Positions 24,042 to 36,897 of a DNA stretch of 64,000 bases are shown one piece after another. The DNA lies in the NCBI RefSeq assembly GCF_029893355.1, contig NZ_JARZAI010000003.1:1-64000 (forward strand), in the 5' to 3' direction. The translations under genes and the position numbers were made by a program. This DNA comes from Kitasatospora sp. MAA4. Its GTDB lineage: Bacteria > Actinomycetota > Actinomycetes > Streptomycetales > Streptomycetaceae. The notes below the pieces were generated by a model, which worked only from the letters and a program-made list of their open reading frames with translations, did no database searches and was not told the DNA's origin. Positions within the stretch are counted from its first letter, which is position 1, and each line of letters opens with the position of its first letter.

Positions 24042-24080
24042 CCGAACCCCGGCCGCGCGGGGTGCGGGGCCGGGGTTCGG
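24042..24080. terminator. Inverted repeat after dapD
   Basis: Perfect 13-bp arms CCGAACCCCGGCC with a 13-nt loop, 40 bp past the dapD stop. The rest of the 23839-24119 gap has GC-rich repeats of CCGAACCCC type and no gene. Confidence 0.6.
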
Positions 24081-24119
24081 GGCGGACGGCCGGACGGGCC
24101 GCCCGGCGTTCGTCGGAGC

Positions 24120-25109
24120 TCAGTTGTGCGTGTGCAGCTCCGCGTTCAGACCGCCCCAGGAGCCGGAGCGGGCGATCACCTCGACCGCACCGGACTGCGA
24201 GTTCCGGCGGAACAGCAGGTTGTCCTGGCCGGAGAGCTCGACGGCCTTGGCGATCTTGCCGTCCGGCAGGGTCACCCGGGTGCCGGCCGTGACGTACAGG
24301 CCCGCCTCGACGACGCAGTCGTTGCCCAGCGAGATGCCGATGCCCGCGTTGGCGCCCAGCAGGCAGCGCTCGCCGACCGACACGACCTGCTTGCCACCGC
24401 CCGAGAGGGTGCCCATGATCGACGAGCCGCCACCGATGTCGCTGTGGTCGCCGACCACGACGCCCGCGCTGATCCGGCCCTCCACCATGGAGGTGCCCAG
24501 GGTGCCGGCGTTGAAGTTGACGAAGCCCTCGTGCATCACGGTGGTGCCCACCGCGAGGTGCGCCCCGAGGCGCACCCGGTCGGCGTGCGCGATGCGGACG
24601 CCGGACGGCGCGACGTAGTCGGTCATCCGGGGGAACTTGTCGATGCCGTACACGGCCAGCTGGCCGCCCTCGGCGCGGACGGCCAACCGGGCCTGCTCGA
24701 CCAGGTCCACGGGCACCGGGCCGATGCTGGTCCAGGCGACGTTGGCCAGCAGGCCGAACATGCCGTCCAGGCTCAGGCCGTGCGGCTGGACCAGCCGGTG
24801 GCTCAGCAGGTGCAGGCGCAGGTAGGCGTCATGGGCGTCGAGCGGCTTCTCGTCGAGCGAGGCGATGGTGGTGCGCACCGCCACCACCTCGACTCCGCGG
24901 CGGGAGTCCGAGCGCAGCGCGCCGGTGGCGCCCGCGCCGAGCTCGGCCTCGGCCTGCTCGGCCGTCAGCCGGACGGTGCCGGCCGGGCCCGGTTCGGCGA
25001 CCAGGGCGGGAGCGGGGAACCAGGTGTCGAGGACAGTGCCGTCGGCAGCGATGGTCGCCAGACCTGCGGCGACGGCGCCACGTGCGAGGGGGGTGGATTC
25101 AGCAGTCAC
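24120..25109 (-). CDS. dapD: 2,3,4,5-tetrahydropyridine-2,6-dicarboxylate N-succinyltransferase
   Basis: 329 residues. The left-handed beta-helix hexapeptide repeats are visible ([77 protein letters not shown]). It transfers succinyl from succinyl-CoA in the lysine/diaminopimelate pathway. The length and N-terminus fit the actinobacterial DapD group. GTG at 25109 is used; TACCGT lies 7 nt upstream, implying a leaderless mRNA. Divergent from hen1. Confidence 0.92.
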   Translation of the reverse strand: MTAESTPLARGAVAAGLATIAADGTVLDTWFPAPALVAEPGPAGTVRLTAEQAEAELGAGATGALRSDSRRGVEVVAVRTTIASLDEKPLDAHDAYLRLHLLSHRLVQPHGLSLDGMFGLLANVAWTSIGPVPVDLVEQARLAVRAEGGQLAVYGIDKFPRMTDYVAPSGVRIAHADRVRLGAHLAVGTTVMHEGFVNFNAGTLGTSMVEGRISAGVVVGDHSDIGGGSSIMGTLSGGGKQVVSVGERCLLGANAGIGISLGNDCVVEAGLYVTAGTRVTLPDGKIAKAVELSGQDNLLFRRNSQSGAVEVIARSGSWGGLNAELHTHN

Positions 25110-25220
25110 ATCGAGCACGGTAACGAATTCCGGCCGGGACTGCCGAACCCGCCCAGCGGGCGGACGGCCGCGCCGCAAAACCAAGTGCCCTGGTGGCGGG
25201 GCCCGACGATACTCAGCAGG

Positions 25221-26831
25221 GTGTTCATCTCGATCTCCACCACCGGCACGGCCGAACGTCCGGCCACAGACCTGGGCTACCTGCTGCACAAGCACCCGGG
25301 CAAGGCGCAGCGCTTCACCACCTCGCACGGTGAGGCCCACGTCTTCTATCCCGAGGCGAGCGAGGAGGTCTGCACAGCGGCGCTGCTGCTGGACATCGAC
25401 CCCATCGCTCTGGTCCGGCGCGGTCGCGGCAGGAGCCGCGGCGGCTCCTCCGGCGCGCCCTCCGGAGCCGCAGCGCTCGGCCAGTACGTCAACGACCGCC
25501 CCTACGCCGCCTCCTCGCTGCTCGCGGTGGCCCTGCGCACCGTCTTCCGGACGGCGATGAAGGGCAGCTGCGAGCTGCGACCCGGTCTCGCCGAGCAGCC
25601 CAGGCCGCTGCGGATCGTGCTGCCGGCCGTCGCGACGGGCAGCGCCGAGAAGCGCTCGCACGACCATCGGTCGTCCGAGGAGCGCGGGCACGACGAGCGG
25701 CCGCTGGTGGACCGGCTCTTCGAGCCGCTCGGCTGGACGGTCGCGGCGGAGCCGATCGCGCTGGACACGTCCTTCCCCGAGTGGGGCGACTCGCGCTACG
25801 TCCGGCTCGAACTGAGCGGATCGCTGCGGCTGGCCGACGCCTTGCAGCAGCTCTATGTGCTGCTGCCGGTTCTGGACGGGTCCAAGCACTACTGGGTCGC
25901 ACCCGACGAGGTGGACAAGCTGCTCGACGCGGGGGAGGGCTGGCTCGCGGACCACCCGGAGCGCACGCTGATCATCCGTCGCTACCTGCACCGGCGTTGG
26001 TCGCTGGCGAACGAGGCGATGCGCCGTCTGGAGCTGACCCGGCTCGCGGAGGCGGACGACCAGGAGGCAGAGGAAATCGACAACGCTGTCGACATCTCCG
26101 TCGACTCCTCGGCTTCTCCCGAGCCCGAGCCCGAGGCCGAGCCCGAGGCCGAGGCAGAGTCCGAGGCGGAGCCCAAGCCCGTGTCGCTCGCCCAGCAGCG
26201 CCGCACGGCGATCCTCGACGCCCTGCGTGCGGTCGGCGCCACCCGGGTGCTCGATCTCGGTTGCGGGCAGGGCGAGTTGGTCGGGGCCATGCTCAAGGAG
26301 CCGCGGTTCACCGAGATCCTGGGTGTGGACGTCTCGTCCAGCGCGCTGTCGACCGCCGAGCGCAAGCTGCGCCTGGACCGGCTGTCGGAGCGCCAGGCGG
26401 CCCGGGTGAAGCTCGTCCAGGGTGCGCTGACTTACACCGACGCCCGGCTCAAGGGCTATGACGCCGCAGTGCTCTGCGAGGTCATCGAGCACCTGGACCT
26501 GCCCAGGCTTCCGGCACTGGAGCACGCGGTCCTGGGGTCGGCCCGGCCGGCGACGGTCATCGTCACCACGCCGAACGCCGAGTACAACGTCCGCTGGGAG
26601 ACCCTCCCGGCAGGCCACGTCCGGCACGCCGACCACCGCTTCGAGTGGAGTCGCGCCGAGTTCCGGGCCTGGGCGGAGCGCGTCGCCGCCCAGTACGGCT
26701 ACACCGTCAGCATCCGCCCGGTCGGACCGGACGACCCCGAGGTCGGCCCGCCGACCCAGCTCGCCCTGTTCCACATCTCTGCCGCGATACCCGCCCCGAC
26801 CGCCTCTCCCGAAGGGAGCGTGACCCGATGA
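25221..26831 (+). CDS. hen1: 3'-terminal RNA ribose 2'-O-methyltransferase Hen1
   Basis: 536 residues. The N-terminal half ([46 protein letters not shown]) is the bacterial Hen1 domain that binds and activates Pnkp. After an acidic Glu/Pro linker (about residues 290-315) comes the methyltransferase: [12 protein letters not shown] and metal ligands in LCEVIEHLD and HADHRFEW, the Hen1 ExxEHH signature. It methylates the 2'-OH at the cut end before Pnkp seals the RNA, so the same toxin cannot cut again. GATACT 8 nt before the GTG suggests a leaderless start. ATGA overlap with pnkp. Confidence 0.94.
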   Translation: MFISISTTGTAERPATDLGYLLHKHPGKAQRFTTSHGEAHVFYPEASEEVCTAALLLDIDPIALVRRGRGRSRGGSSGAPSGAAALGQYVNDRPYAASSLLAVALRTVFRTAMKGSCELRPGLAEQPRPLRIVLPAVATGSAEKRSHDHRSSEERGHDERPLVDRLFEPLGWTVAAEPIALDTSFPEWGDSRYVRLELSGSLRLADALQQLYVLLPVLDGSKHYWVAPDEVDKLLDAGEGWLADHPERTLIIRRYLHRRWSLANEAMRRLELTRLAEADDQEAEEIDNAVDISVDSSASPEPEPEAEPEAEAESEAEPKPVSLAQQRRTAILDALRAVGATRVLDLGCGQGELVGAMLKEPRFTEILGVDVSSSALSTAERKLRLDRLSERQAARVKLVQGALTYTDARLKGYDAAVLCEVIEHLDLPRLPALEHAVLGSARPATVIVTTPNAEYNVRWETLPAGHVRHADHRFEWSRAEFRAWAERVAAQYGYTVSIRPVGPDDPEVGPPTQLALFHISAAIPAPTASPEGSVTR

Positions 26832-29473
26832 CCGACGAGACCCAGGCCACCCCGCACGCCCCGAAGCCCCGCCAGCTCCCGGTCACCGACCTCTCGCTGG
26901 TCGTGCTGATCGGTACCAGCGGAGCGGGCAAGTCCAGCTTCGCCCGCAAGCACTTCGCGCCGACCCAGGTGATCTCCTCCGACTACTGCCGCGGCCTGGT
27001 CTCGGACGACGAGAACGACCAGTCCGCCTCCGCGGCCGCCTTCGAGCTGCTCCACTACATCGTCGGCAAGCGGCTCGCCGCCGGTCGGCTCACCGTGGTG
27101 GACGCCACCAACGTCCAGCCCGAGTCGCGCAAGCAGCTGATCAGGATCGCCCGCGAGCACGACGTGCTGCCGATCGCGATCGTCCTGGACGTCCCGCCGG
27201 GCGTCTGCGCCGAGCGCAACCGCTCCCGTCCCGACCGGGACATGGGTGCGCACGTGATCCCCCGCCAGCACCGCGAGCTGCGCCGCTCGCTGGGCAGCCT
27301 GGAGCGCGAGGGCTTCCGCAAGGTGCACCACCTGCGCGGAGCGGACGAGGTGGACGCCGCCGAGATCGTCACCGAGAAGCGCTGGAACGACCTGCGCCAC
27401 CTCACCGGACCCTTCGACATCGTCGGTGACATCCACGGCTGCCGTTCCGAGCTGGAGACCCTGCTCGTGCGCCTGGGCTACACGCTGGCCCGGGACGAGC
27501 AGGGCCGGCCGGTCGACGCCGTCCACCCCGCGGGCCGGACGGCCGTCTTCGTCGGCGACCTGGTCGACCGCGGCCCGGACACCCCGGGCGTGCTGCGCCT
27601 GGTGATGGGCATGGTGCGCGCGGGGCACGCCGTCTGCGTCCCGGGCAACCACGAGAACAAGCTCGGCCGGGCGATGGGCGGCCGCCAGGTCACCGTCTCG
27701 CACGGGTTGAAGGAGTCCCTGGACCAGCTGGCCGGCGAGTCCGAGGAGTTCCGCGCCGAGGTCCGCGCCTTCATGCGCGACCTGGTCAGCCACTACCTGC
27801 TCGACGGCGGCAACCTGGTGGTCTGCCACGCCGGCCTGCCGGAGAAGTACCACGGCCGCAACTCCGGCCGGGTCCGCTCGCACGCGCTCTACGGGGACAC
27901 CACCGGCGAGACCGACGAGTACGGCCTGCCGGTGCGCTACCCGTGGGCCGAGGAGTACCGCGGCAAGGCGCTGGTGGTCTACGGCCACACCCCGGTCCCG
28001 GTGGCGAGCTTCCTCAACAACACCATCTGCCTCGACACCGGCTGCGTCTTCGGCGGCTCGCTCACCGCGCTGCGCTACCCGGAGCGCGAACTGGTCTCCG
28101 TCCCGGCCGAGCAGGAGTGGTACGCGCCGGTCCGGCCGATGGCCTCCGACGCCCCGGGCGCCCGGGAGGGCCGTCCGCTGGACCTTGCCGACGTGGCCGG
28201 CCGCCGGGTCGTCGAGACGTCCCTGCACGGGCGGATCTCCATCCGGGAGGAGAACGCGGCGGCCGCGCTGGAGGTGATGAGCCGCTTCGCGCTCGACCCG
28301 CGACTGCTTCCGTACCTGCCGCCGACCATGGCGCCGAGCGCGACCTCCCGTCGGGAGGGATACCTCGAACACCCGGAGGAGGCCTTCTTCGCCTACCGGG
28401 CGGACGGCGTCCGCCAGGTGGTCTGCGAGGAGAAGCACATGGGCTCGCGGGCCGTCGTGCTGGTCGCCAGGGAGGCGGCTGGGCTGGAGCGGCGCTTCGG
28501 CATCGAGTCCTCCGGTGCCGTCTGGACCAGGACGGGCCGGGCGTTCCTCGGGGATCAGCAGCTGACCGGTGCGATCCTCGACCGGCTGCGTGCGGCGGCG
28601 CAGGCGGCCGGGCTCTTCGAGGAGCTGGCCACCGACTGGCTGCTGCTGGACGCCGAGTTGATGCCCTGGTCCCTGAAGGCGATGGATCTGCTGCGGCGCC
28701 AGTACGCCTCCGTCGGCGCGGCGGCCGGCGCGGCACTGCCCGAGGTGCTGTCGGCGCTCGACCGGGCGACGGAGCGCGGGATCGACGGGCTGGCCGAGCT
28801 GACGGCGCGCCACCGCCTGCGGGCGGCGGACGCGGCGGCGTTCACCGAGGCCTACCGGCGGTACTGCTGGCCCACCGAGGGGCTCAGCGGGATCCGGCTG
28901 GCGCCGTTCCAGGTGCTGGCCGCCGAGGGCGCCAACCTCGCCGTACGCCCGCACGACCAGCACCTCGCCTGGATCGACCGCCTGGTCGCCGCAGACGAGG
29001 CCTTCGCGGCGGGCTCGGTGAGCGATGCGGGCGCGGCAGACCCGGTCGAGCCGCTGCTGCGCGCGACGGGTCGGCTGCTGGTGGACACCGAGGACGAGGC
29101 CTCGGTCGCCGAGGGCATCGCCTGGTGGGAGGAGCTCACCAAGGCCGGCGGCGAGGGCATGGTGGTCAAGCCGCTCGCCTCGCTCGTCCGCGGCAGCGCG
29201 GGTGAGGGGCGACCGGGAGGCCTGATCCAGCCGGGCTTGAAGGTGCGCGGTCGCGAGTACCTGCGGATCATCTACGGTCCGGACTACACCGGGCACCTGG
29301 ACCAGCTGCGGCTGCGTTCGCTGGGGCACAAGCGCTCGCTCGCGCTGCGCGAGTACGCGCTCGGCCTGGAGGGGCTGGACCGGCTGGCGACCGGCGAGCC
29401 GCTCTGGCGCGTGCACGAGCCGGTGTTCGCCGTCCTGGCGATGGAGTCGGAGCCGGTGGATCCGAGGCTGTAG
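26828..29473 (+). CDS. pnkp: Polynucleotide kinase-phosphatase / ligase Pnkp (RNA repair)
   Basis: 881 residues with three modules. Kinase, about 1-180: P-loop [16 protein letters not shown]. Phosphatase, about 195-460: binuclear metallophosphoesterase motifs [21 protein letters not shown] and HAGL. Adenylyltransferase/ligase, about 490-881: Lys536 in [10 protein letters not shown] and VVKPLASLV. It heals broken RNA ends (5' phosphorylation, 3' phosphate removal) and, with Hen1, ligates them. GAAGGGAG precedes the ATG; operon with hen1. Complete, no lesions. Confidence 0.95.
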   Translation: MTDETQATPHAPKPRQLPVTDLSLVVLIGTSGAGKSSFARKHFAPTQVISSDYCRGLVSDDENDQSASAAAFELLHYIVGKRLAAGRLTVVDATNVQPESRKQLIRIAREHDVLPIAIVLDVPPGVCAERNRSRPDRDMGAHVIPRQHRELRRSLGSLEREGFRKVHHLRGADEVDAAEIVTEKRWNDLRHLTGPFDIVGDIHGCRSELETLLVRLGYTLARDEQGRPVDAVHPAGRTAVFVGDLVDRGPDTPGVLRLVMGMVRAGHAVCVPGNHENKLGRAMGGRQVTVSHGLKESLDQLAGESEEFRAEVRAFMRDLVSHYLLDGGNLVVCHAGLPEKYHGRNSGRVRSHALYGDTTGETDEYGLPVRYPWAEEYRGKALVVYGHTPVPVASFLNNTICLDTGCVFGGSLTALRYPERELVSVPAEQEWYAPVRPMASDAPGAREGRPLDLADVAGRRVVETSLHGRISIREENAAAALEVMSRFALDPRLLPYLPPTMAPSATSRREGYLEHPEEAFFAYRADGVRQVVCEEKHMGSRAVVLVAREAAGLERRFGIESSGAVWTRTGRAFLGDQQLTGAILDRLRAAAQAAGLFEELATDWLLLDAELMPWSLKAMDLLRRQYASVGAAAGAALPEVLSALDRATERGIDGLAELTARHRLRAADAAAFTEAYRRYCWPTEGLSGIRLAPFQVLAAEGANLAVRPHDQHLAWIDRLVAADEAFAAGSVSDAGAADPVEPLLRATGRLLVDTEDEASVAEGIAWWEELTKAGGEGMVVKPLASLVRGSAGEGRPGGLIQPGLKVRGREYLRIIYGPDYTGHLDQLRLRSLGHKRSLALREYALGLEGLDRLATGEPLWRVHEPVFAVLAMESEPVDPRL

Positions 29474-29479
29474 CCGCCG

Positions 29480-29516
29480 GGCCCGGGCCCCGTACTGTCG
29501 GTACGGGGACCGGGCC
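29480..29516 (+). terminator. Terminator after pnkp
   Basis: 16-bp inverted repeat with one mismatch (arm GGCCCGGGCCCCGTAC, loop TGTCG), 7 bp after the stop. Confidence 0.78.
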
Positions 29517-29526
29517 GTCCTCGCGC

Positions 29527-29556
29527 TGCATACAAATTCCAACTATCGTATACACT
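29527..29556 (+). promoter_or_regulatory. AT-rich argF promoter with possible ArgR site
   Basis: An A/T-rich island in GC-rich DNA with near-inverted repeats TGCATAC (29527-29533) and GTATACA (29548-29554), resembling an ARG box pair; TACACT (29551-29556) is a plausible -10. ArgR binding is inferred from the gene downstream. Confidence 0.4.
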
Positions 29557-29654
29557 TCCCCTGCTGGCGTACCCATGACGCCGTCCTGCGCCCCTGCTTC
29601 GGGCGCGATCCGTCCGCGTCGGGTCCGACGCACCGTCACCCCCAGGAGCTCGGC

Positions 29655-30656
29655 ATGGCATCGAACCTCCGGAACCGGCACTTCCTCAAGGAGCTCGACT
29701 TCACGGCTCAGGAGTTCCGCTTCCTGCTCGACCTCGCCGCCCAGCTGAAGGCCGCCAAGTCCGCGGGCACCGAGCAGCCCCGGCTGCGCGGCAAGAACAT
29801 CGCGTTGATCTTCGAGAAGACCTCGACCCGGACGCGCTGCGCGTTCGAGGTGGCCGCCCATGACCAGGGCGCCTCCACCACCTACCTGGACCCGTCCGGT
29901 TCGCAGATCGGCCACAAGGAGTCGATCAAGGACTCGGCGCGGGTGCTCGGGCGGATGTTCGACGGGATCGAGTACCGCGGGCACGGGCAGGAGCTGATCG
30001 AGGAGCTGGCCGAGTACGCCGGGGTCCCGGTCTGGAACGGTCTCACCGACGAGTGGCACCCCACCCAGATGCTGGCCGACATGCTGACCGTCCAGGAGCA
30101 CTCGACCAAGCCGCTCTCCGAGGTCTCGCTCGCCTACCTGGGCGACGCGCGCAACAACATGGGCAACTCGCTGCTGGTGACCGGCGCCCTGCTCGGCCTG
30201 GACATCCGGATCGTCGCACCCCAGCAGCTCTGGCCGACCGACGAGGTCCGCAAGGCCGCCGAGGAGCTGGCCCGCTCCAGCGGCGCGCGGATCACCCTCA
30301 CCGAGGACATCGCCGAGGGCGTGGCCGGCGCGGACTTCCTCTACACCGATGTCTGGGTCTCGATGGGGGAGCCCAAGGAGGTCTGGGTCGAGCGGGTGGA
30401 GCAGCTGAAGAGCTACCAGGTCTCCATGGACACCGTCCGGGCCACCGGAAACCCCGACGTCAAGTTCCTGCACTGCCTGCCGGCCTTCCACGACCTGGGC
30501 ACCGTGCTCGGTCGACAGCTCTTCGAGATGACCGGCATGTCCGAGCTGGAGTGCACCGACGAGCTCTTCGAGTCCGCCCACTCCATCGTCTTCGACCAGG
30601 CCGAGAACCGCCTGCACACCATCAAGGCGGTGCTGGTCGCCACCCTGGGAGAGTGA
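29655..30656 (+). CDS. argF: Ornithine carbamoyltransferase
   Basis: 333 residues, standard length. Carbamoyl-phosphate loop [16 protein letters not shown] in [13 protein letters not shown], ornithine/catalytic HCLPAFHD and SMG loop [10 protein letters not shown] are present. It makes citrulline in arginine synthesis, or the reverse in the arginine deiminase route. AGGAG at 29644-29648 precedes the ATG. It stands alone rather than in an arg cluster, and an arginine-deiminase gene is not seen nearby. Confidence 0.95.
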   Translation: MASNLRNRHFLKELDFTAQEFRFLLDLAAQLKAAKSAGTEQPRLRGKNIALIFEKTSTRTRCAFEVAAHDQGASTTYLDPSGSQIGHKESIKDSARVLGRMFDGIEYRGHGQELIEELAEYAGVPVWNGLTDEWHPTQMLADMLTVQEHSTKPLSEVSLAYLGDARNNMGNSLLVTGALLGLDIRIVAPQQLWPTDEVRKAAEELARSSGARITLTEDIAEGVAGADFLYTDVWVSMGEPKEVWVERVEQLKSYQVSMDTVRATGNPDVKFLHCLPAFHDLGTVLGRQLFEMTGMSELECTDELFESAHSIVFDQAENRLHTIKAVLVATLGE

Positions 30657-30658
30657 GA

Positions 30659-31066
30659 TCAGGCCGACGGGAGGCCGATCCCGCGGATCTCGCAGCGCGG
30701 CCCACTGGCCCGCATCAGTCGTAGGTCCGCGGTGACCAGCGGCGCGTCCAGCAGCTCGGCCACCGCGACGTAGGCGGCGTCGTCCGGGGTCAGGTTGTCC
30801 TTCAACGCCCAGACCCGGCCGAGCAGCGGGGCCAGTTCGACCTTGCGGAAGGCGATCGCGGGCAGTTCGGCGGCGATGGAGGCGACCTGCTCGGCTGAGT
30901 TCTCCTTCGCCAGGTAGCGCCCGCGCAGCGACTGCATCACCTCGATCAGCAGGTGCTCCGGCGCGGCCCAGTCGGCGTCGGCTGCCAGGGCGGTCCGGGC
31001 CTCGTCCCCGCGGGGGCCCTGGTCGGCCAGCGCGAGCACCAGCGCTGAGGCGTCGACGACGATCAT
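30659..31066 (-). CDS. PIN-domain ribonuclease, VapC-like, without visible antitoxin
   Basis: 135 residues. MIVVDASALVLALAD gives the first metal-binding Asp (residue 5); LIEVMQSLRGRYL and NLTPDDAAYVAVAELLDAPLVTADLRL carry the other acidic residues. PIN proteins are Mg-dependent RNases, commonly toxins. GAGGAG lies 11 nt before the ATG. The reading frames immediately upstream on this strand do not encode a recognisable VapB, so it is either an orphan toxin or a housekeeping RNase. Its 3' end is 2 bp from the argF stop (convergent). Confidence 0.78.
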   Translation of the reverse strand: MIVVDASALVLALADQGPRGDEARTALAADADWAAPEHLLIEVMQSLRGRYLAKENSAEQVASIAAELPAIAFRKVELAPLLGRVWALKDNLTPDDAAYVAVAELLDAPLVTADLRLMRASGPRCEIRGIGLPSA

Positions 31067-31234
31067 GGGCTGGGGCTCCTCGCACTCACCGGCACCACGC
31101 TCGCGCGCCCGCGGCGGGTTCGGCGCCACCGTAACCGGTCCGGGGGCGACATGGACCGGCGGGTCGGGGCCCTGGCGGTCGGGGCGCGCCACAAGGTGCC
31201 TGACGTCACTCGACAGCGACCCATGCACTATGGT

Positions 31235-31288
31235 TTATCTCGACATCGAGATAACTCCACGCTATGATTTATCTCGATATCAAGATAC
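31235..31288 (+). promoter_or_regulatory. acnA promoter with two tandem palindromic operators
   Basis: Operator 1 (31235-31254) is TTATCTCGA-CA-TCGAGATAA; operator 2 (31269-31288) is the similar TTATCTCGATATCAAGATAC. Each is preceded by CTATGRT and they repeat every 34 bp. A promoter fits between: -35 TCGACA (31240-31245), 18-bp spacer, -10 TATGAT (31264-31269). Known in Streptomyces: the MarR-family regulator TamR binds the aconitase (sacA) promoter; these may be its sites (inference). Confidence 0.6.
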
Positions 31289-31364
31289 TTCGACGTCATT
31301 CGGGTGGACCCTTGTGGGCCCCGCGTCCAGACGTACCGCACGAAGCACCTAGAAGGAGTCAGTC

Positions 31365-34013
<2,649 letters not shown>

Positions 34014-34031
34014 CGGTAACCAGGCACCGCG

Positions 34032-34066
34032 ACGGGCCGTACCCCTCACCGAGGGGTGCGGCCCGT
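34032..34066 (+). terminator. Terminator after acnA
   Basis: 15-bp stem with one G-T pair (arm ACGGGCCGTACCCCT, loop CACCG), 18 bp past the stop. Confidence 0.8.
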
Positions 34067-34447
34067 TCGCATGTCCGCCCTCGTTTCGATTGCTGCGCGA
34101 AGGTGCACGTTTCTATGGCCAGACGTGCAATGCGGCGCTAGATTCTGGGAACCAACGCGCAGGGTCACGAAATATGCAGGCTTCCTGCACATTGCACATG
34201 CTGCACCGCCGACAACGCTTTGACCCCGGCAAGGCGTTACCGACGGGGAGACTATTGCCGCCGGATGAACAAAGGACTATACCTTTGCCCATCGACGAAA
34301 CCGCCCCTGACCGGCGCCTTCGCCGCGAGGCACGGTGAAGGCGCGGTCAGGGCAGGGCAGTTGACGGACCGTCAAGGCACTGCGACGGACGCGCCTCAGC
34401 AGCACGGAATCCGATCCATACATTGAGGGCGAGGGGTTAGGGCACTC
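34067..34447 (+). promoter_or_regulatory. Regulatory region upstream of ngcE (no gene)
   Basis: 381 bp without a credible gene. It contains CAAAGG-ACTATA-CCTTTG (34270-34287), whose core GGACTATACC resembles a DasR dre site; a bulged 15-bp inverted repeat (34306-34321 / 34337-34351) that could form a leader hairpin; and the perfect palindrome TTGACGG-A-CCGTCAA (34361-34375). A/T content is higher than in flanking DNA. GAGGGG precedes the ngcE ATG. Confidence 0.5.
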
Positions 34448-35848
34448 ATGGGCTCTGCAATCGAGTACAACCGCCGCGACATCTTCAAGCGCGCAGCCGC
34501 GATCACCGTCCTTGCGGCAGGCGGCGGTTCGCTGCTCGCGGCCTGCGCCGGCGGTACCGGCAGCAGCAGCGGCGGCGGGAGCGCGAGCCCGGGCGGCGGC
34601 AGCGCGGGAAACCCCTTCGGCGTCAAGGCGAGCGACCCGCTCGACGTGGTCATCTTCAAGGGCGGCTACGGCGACGACTACGCCAAGGACTTCGAGGCCA
34701 TCTACGTCAAGGACTACCCCGGGGCCAAGATCAGCCACCTGGGTACCACCGACATCGCAGGTAAGCTCCAGCCGCGCTTCAACGCGGGCAGCCCGCCCGA
34801 CATCGTGGACAACTCCGGTGCCTCGCAGCTCAAGCTGGACGTCCTGGCGAAGAACAACCAGCTCACCGAGCTGACCCCGCTGCTGGATGCGCCCTACCTG
34901 GACGACCCGACCAAGAAGGTCCGCGACGTCCTGCTCCCGGGCACCCTGGACGCCGGCACCATCGACGGCAAGGTCTGGTCGCTCAACTACGTCTACACGG
35001 TCTTCGGCCTCTGGTACTCCAACAAGCTCTTCCAGGAGAAGGGTTGGACGCCGCCCAAGACCTGGGACGACTTCATGACGCTGTGCGCCACCATCAAGGC
35101 GGCCGGCATCGCCCCCTTCGCCCACCAGGGCAAGTACCCGTACTACGCCAACTACACGCTGATGGACCTGATCGCCAAGCAGGGCGGCCCGGACCTCTTC
35201 AAGCGCCTGGACGCCTGCGACCCGACCGCCTACGACGACCCGGCGGTCAAGGCGGGCGTCACGGCGTTCTACGAGATCATGGACAAGGACTACCTGCTCC
35301 CGGGCACCAACGGCATGACGCACACCGAGTCGCAGACCGCCTGGTGCCAGGGCAAGGCCGCCTTCATCCCGTGCGGGTCCTGGCTCGAGAACGAGATGAT
35401 CAAGATCACGCCGGCGGACTTCGACATGGCGTTCCTGCCGGTCCCCTCGCTGGCCGGCGACAAGATGCCCCCGAACACGCTGCGAGCCGGTGCGGGCGAG
35501 CCGTTCATCGTCCCCAAGCAGGCCAAGAACAACGCGGGCGGCCTGGAGTTCCTGCGGATCATGCTCACCAAGGAGGCCTCCGGCAAGTTCGCCGCGGCGG
35601 CCAACTCGCTGACCGTGCTGAAGGACGGCGTGGGCGCGGACGTGGTGCTGAAGCCGGGGACGAAGTCCTCCTCGACGGCGCTCACCGCAGCGGGCACCAA
35701 CACCTTCTACTACACCTACCCGGACGTCCAGACCGAGTTCGACACCGCGCTGCAGGCGGCCACCGCCGACCTCTGCGCCAAGCGGATCGGCCCGGACCAG
35801 TGGATCGCGGCGGCCAAGGCCGCCGCGAGCAAGGTCAAGCCGGCCTGA
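34448..35848 (+). CDS. ngcE: N-acetylglucosamine/chitobiose-binding lipoprotein NgcE
   Basis: 466 residues. Tat-type signal NRRDIFKRAAAITVLA with lipobox LLAAC (Cys about residue 33), a Ser/Gly-rich linker, then NPFGVKASDPLDVVIFKGGYGDDYAKDFEAIY, closely resembling NgcE of the Streptomyces GlcNAc/chitobiose importer. THTESQTAWCQGKAAFIPCGSWLENEM is a family hallmark. It captures chitin breakdown products for NgcFG. The ATPase is encoded elsewhere (MsiK in streptomycetes). Confidence 0.88.
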   Translation: MGSAIEYNRRDIFKRAAAITVLAAGGGSLLAACAGGTGSSSGGGSASPGGGSAGNPFGVKASDPLDVVIFKGGYGDDYAKDFEAIYVKDYPGAKISHLGTTDIAGKLQPRFNAGSPPDIVDNSGASQLKLDVLAKNNQLTELTPLLDAPYLDDPTKKVRDVLLPGTLDAGTIDGKVWSLNYVYTVFGLWYSNKLFQEKGWTPPKTWDDFMTLCATIKAAGIAPFAHQGKYPYYANYTLMDLIAKQGGPDLFKRLDACDPTAYDDPAVKAGVTAFYEIMDKDYLLPGTNGMTHTESQTAWCQGKAAFIPCGSWLENEMIKITPADFDMAFLPVPSLAGDKMPPNTLRAGAGEPFIVPKQAKNNAGGLEFLRIMLTKEASGKFAAAANSLTVLKDGVGADVVLKPGTKSSSTALTAAGTNTFYYTYPDVQTEFDTALQAATADLCAKRIGPDQWIAAAKAAASKVKPA

Positions 35849-35875
35849 CGATCAGTCGCCGGCCAGTGACAACAG

Positions 35876-35906
35876 GCACCGGAGACCGCCGCGCGGTCTC
35901 CGGTGC
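35876..35906 (+). terminator. Intercistronic hairpin between ngcE and ngcF
   Basis: Perfect 14-bp stem (arm GCACCGGAGACCGC) with a 3-nt loop in the 100-bp gap. Probably an attenuator or mRNA-stabilising hairpin raising binding-protein levels over the permeases. Confidence 0.65.
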
Positions 35907-35948
35907 TCCCGCGCCCGCGGCAGGCTGTGGCGGACAGGAGCATTCTTC

Positions 35949-36884
35949 ATGCGTCATCGTAAGTACCCATTCATCGTGGGCTTCCTCTTCCTCCCGGTGC
36001 TGCTCTACACAGTGCTGGTGATCTGGCCCTACATCCAGACCTTCGGCTACTCGCTGACGGACTGGTCGGGCGTCTCGCCGTCGATGAACTTCGTCGGCTT
36101 CAAGAACTACACCGCACTGCTGCACGACGACATCTTCATGACGGCACTGGGCCACAACCTGCTGCTGATCGTCCTGCTGCCGGTGGTCACCATCGTGCTC
36201 GCGCTCTTCTTCGCCTTCATGCTCAACGTCGGCGGGCGCGGCGGGACCGGCGGCATCCAGGGGGTGCGCGGGGCCGGCTTCTACAAGGTGGTCTTCTTCT
36301 TCCCGCAGGTGCTCTCGGTGGCGATCCTGGCGGTGCTGTTCGAGGCGGTCTACCGCAGCGACGGCGGCGGCCTGCTGAACGGCGTGCTGATCAAGCTCGG
36401 CCTGGAGAACGCGCAGCAGCCGATCCTCTGGCTCTCCGACCCCGACCTGGTCTTCTGGTGCATCCTCGCGGTGCTGATCTGGTCCGGCGTCGGCTTCTAC
36501 CTGGTGATGTTCTCGGCCGCGATGCAGTCCATCCCCAAGGACATCTACGAGGCCGCGCTGCTGGACGGCTCGGGCCGCGGGCAGACCTTCTTCAAGATCA
36601 CCATCCCGCTGCTCTGGGACACCATCCAGACCGCCTGGGTCTACCTGGCGATCGCCGCGATGGACGCCTTCGCCCTGGTCTCCACGATGACTCCGCCCGC
36701 GGGCATCTACGGCGGCGGCCCGAACCACCGCAGCGAGGTGCTGGCCACCTACCTGATGCGCAACTTCCTGCCGTTCGGCAAGGCCGGCTACGCCTGTGCC
36801 ATGGGTGTTGTGATCTTCTTCATCACCCTCATCCTGTCCGTCGTCTCGCTGCGGGTCACCCGGCGCGAGCGGATCGAGTACTGA
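35949..36884 (+). CDS. ngcF: Sugar ABC transporter permease NgcF
   Basis: 311 residues with six predicted membrane segments (YPFIVGFLFLPVLLYTVLVIWPYI first) and the EAA loop EAALLDGSGRGQTFFKITIPLLW. MalF-type fold. AGGAG precedes the ATG. First permease of the GlcNAc/chitobiose importer, between ngcE and ngcG. Confidence 0.87.
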   Translation: MRHRKYPFIVGFLFLPVLLYTVLVIWPYIQTFGYSLTDWSGVSPSMNFVGFKNYTALLHDDIFMTALGHNLLLIVLLPVVTIVLALFFAFMLNVGGRGGTGGIQGVRGAGFYKVVFFFPQVLSVAILAVLFEAVYRSDGGGLLNGVLIKLGLENAQQPILWLSDPDLVFWCILAVLIWSGVGFYLVMFSAAMQSIPKDIYEAALLDGSGRGQTFFKITIPLLWDTIQTAWVYLAIAAMDAFALVSTMTPPAGIYGGGPNHRSEVLATYLMRNFLPFGKAGYACAMGVVIFFITLILSVVSLRVTRRERIEY

Positions 36885-36897
36885 GCGGGGCCGAGGT

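Noticed and set aside
31067..31234. VapB antitoxin upstream of the PIN gene
   Set aside because: All minus-strand frames there are Arg/Pro-rich or interrupted and lack an RHH or AbrB-type pattern.
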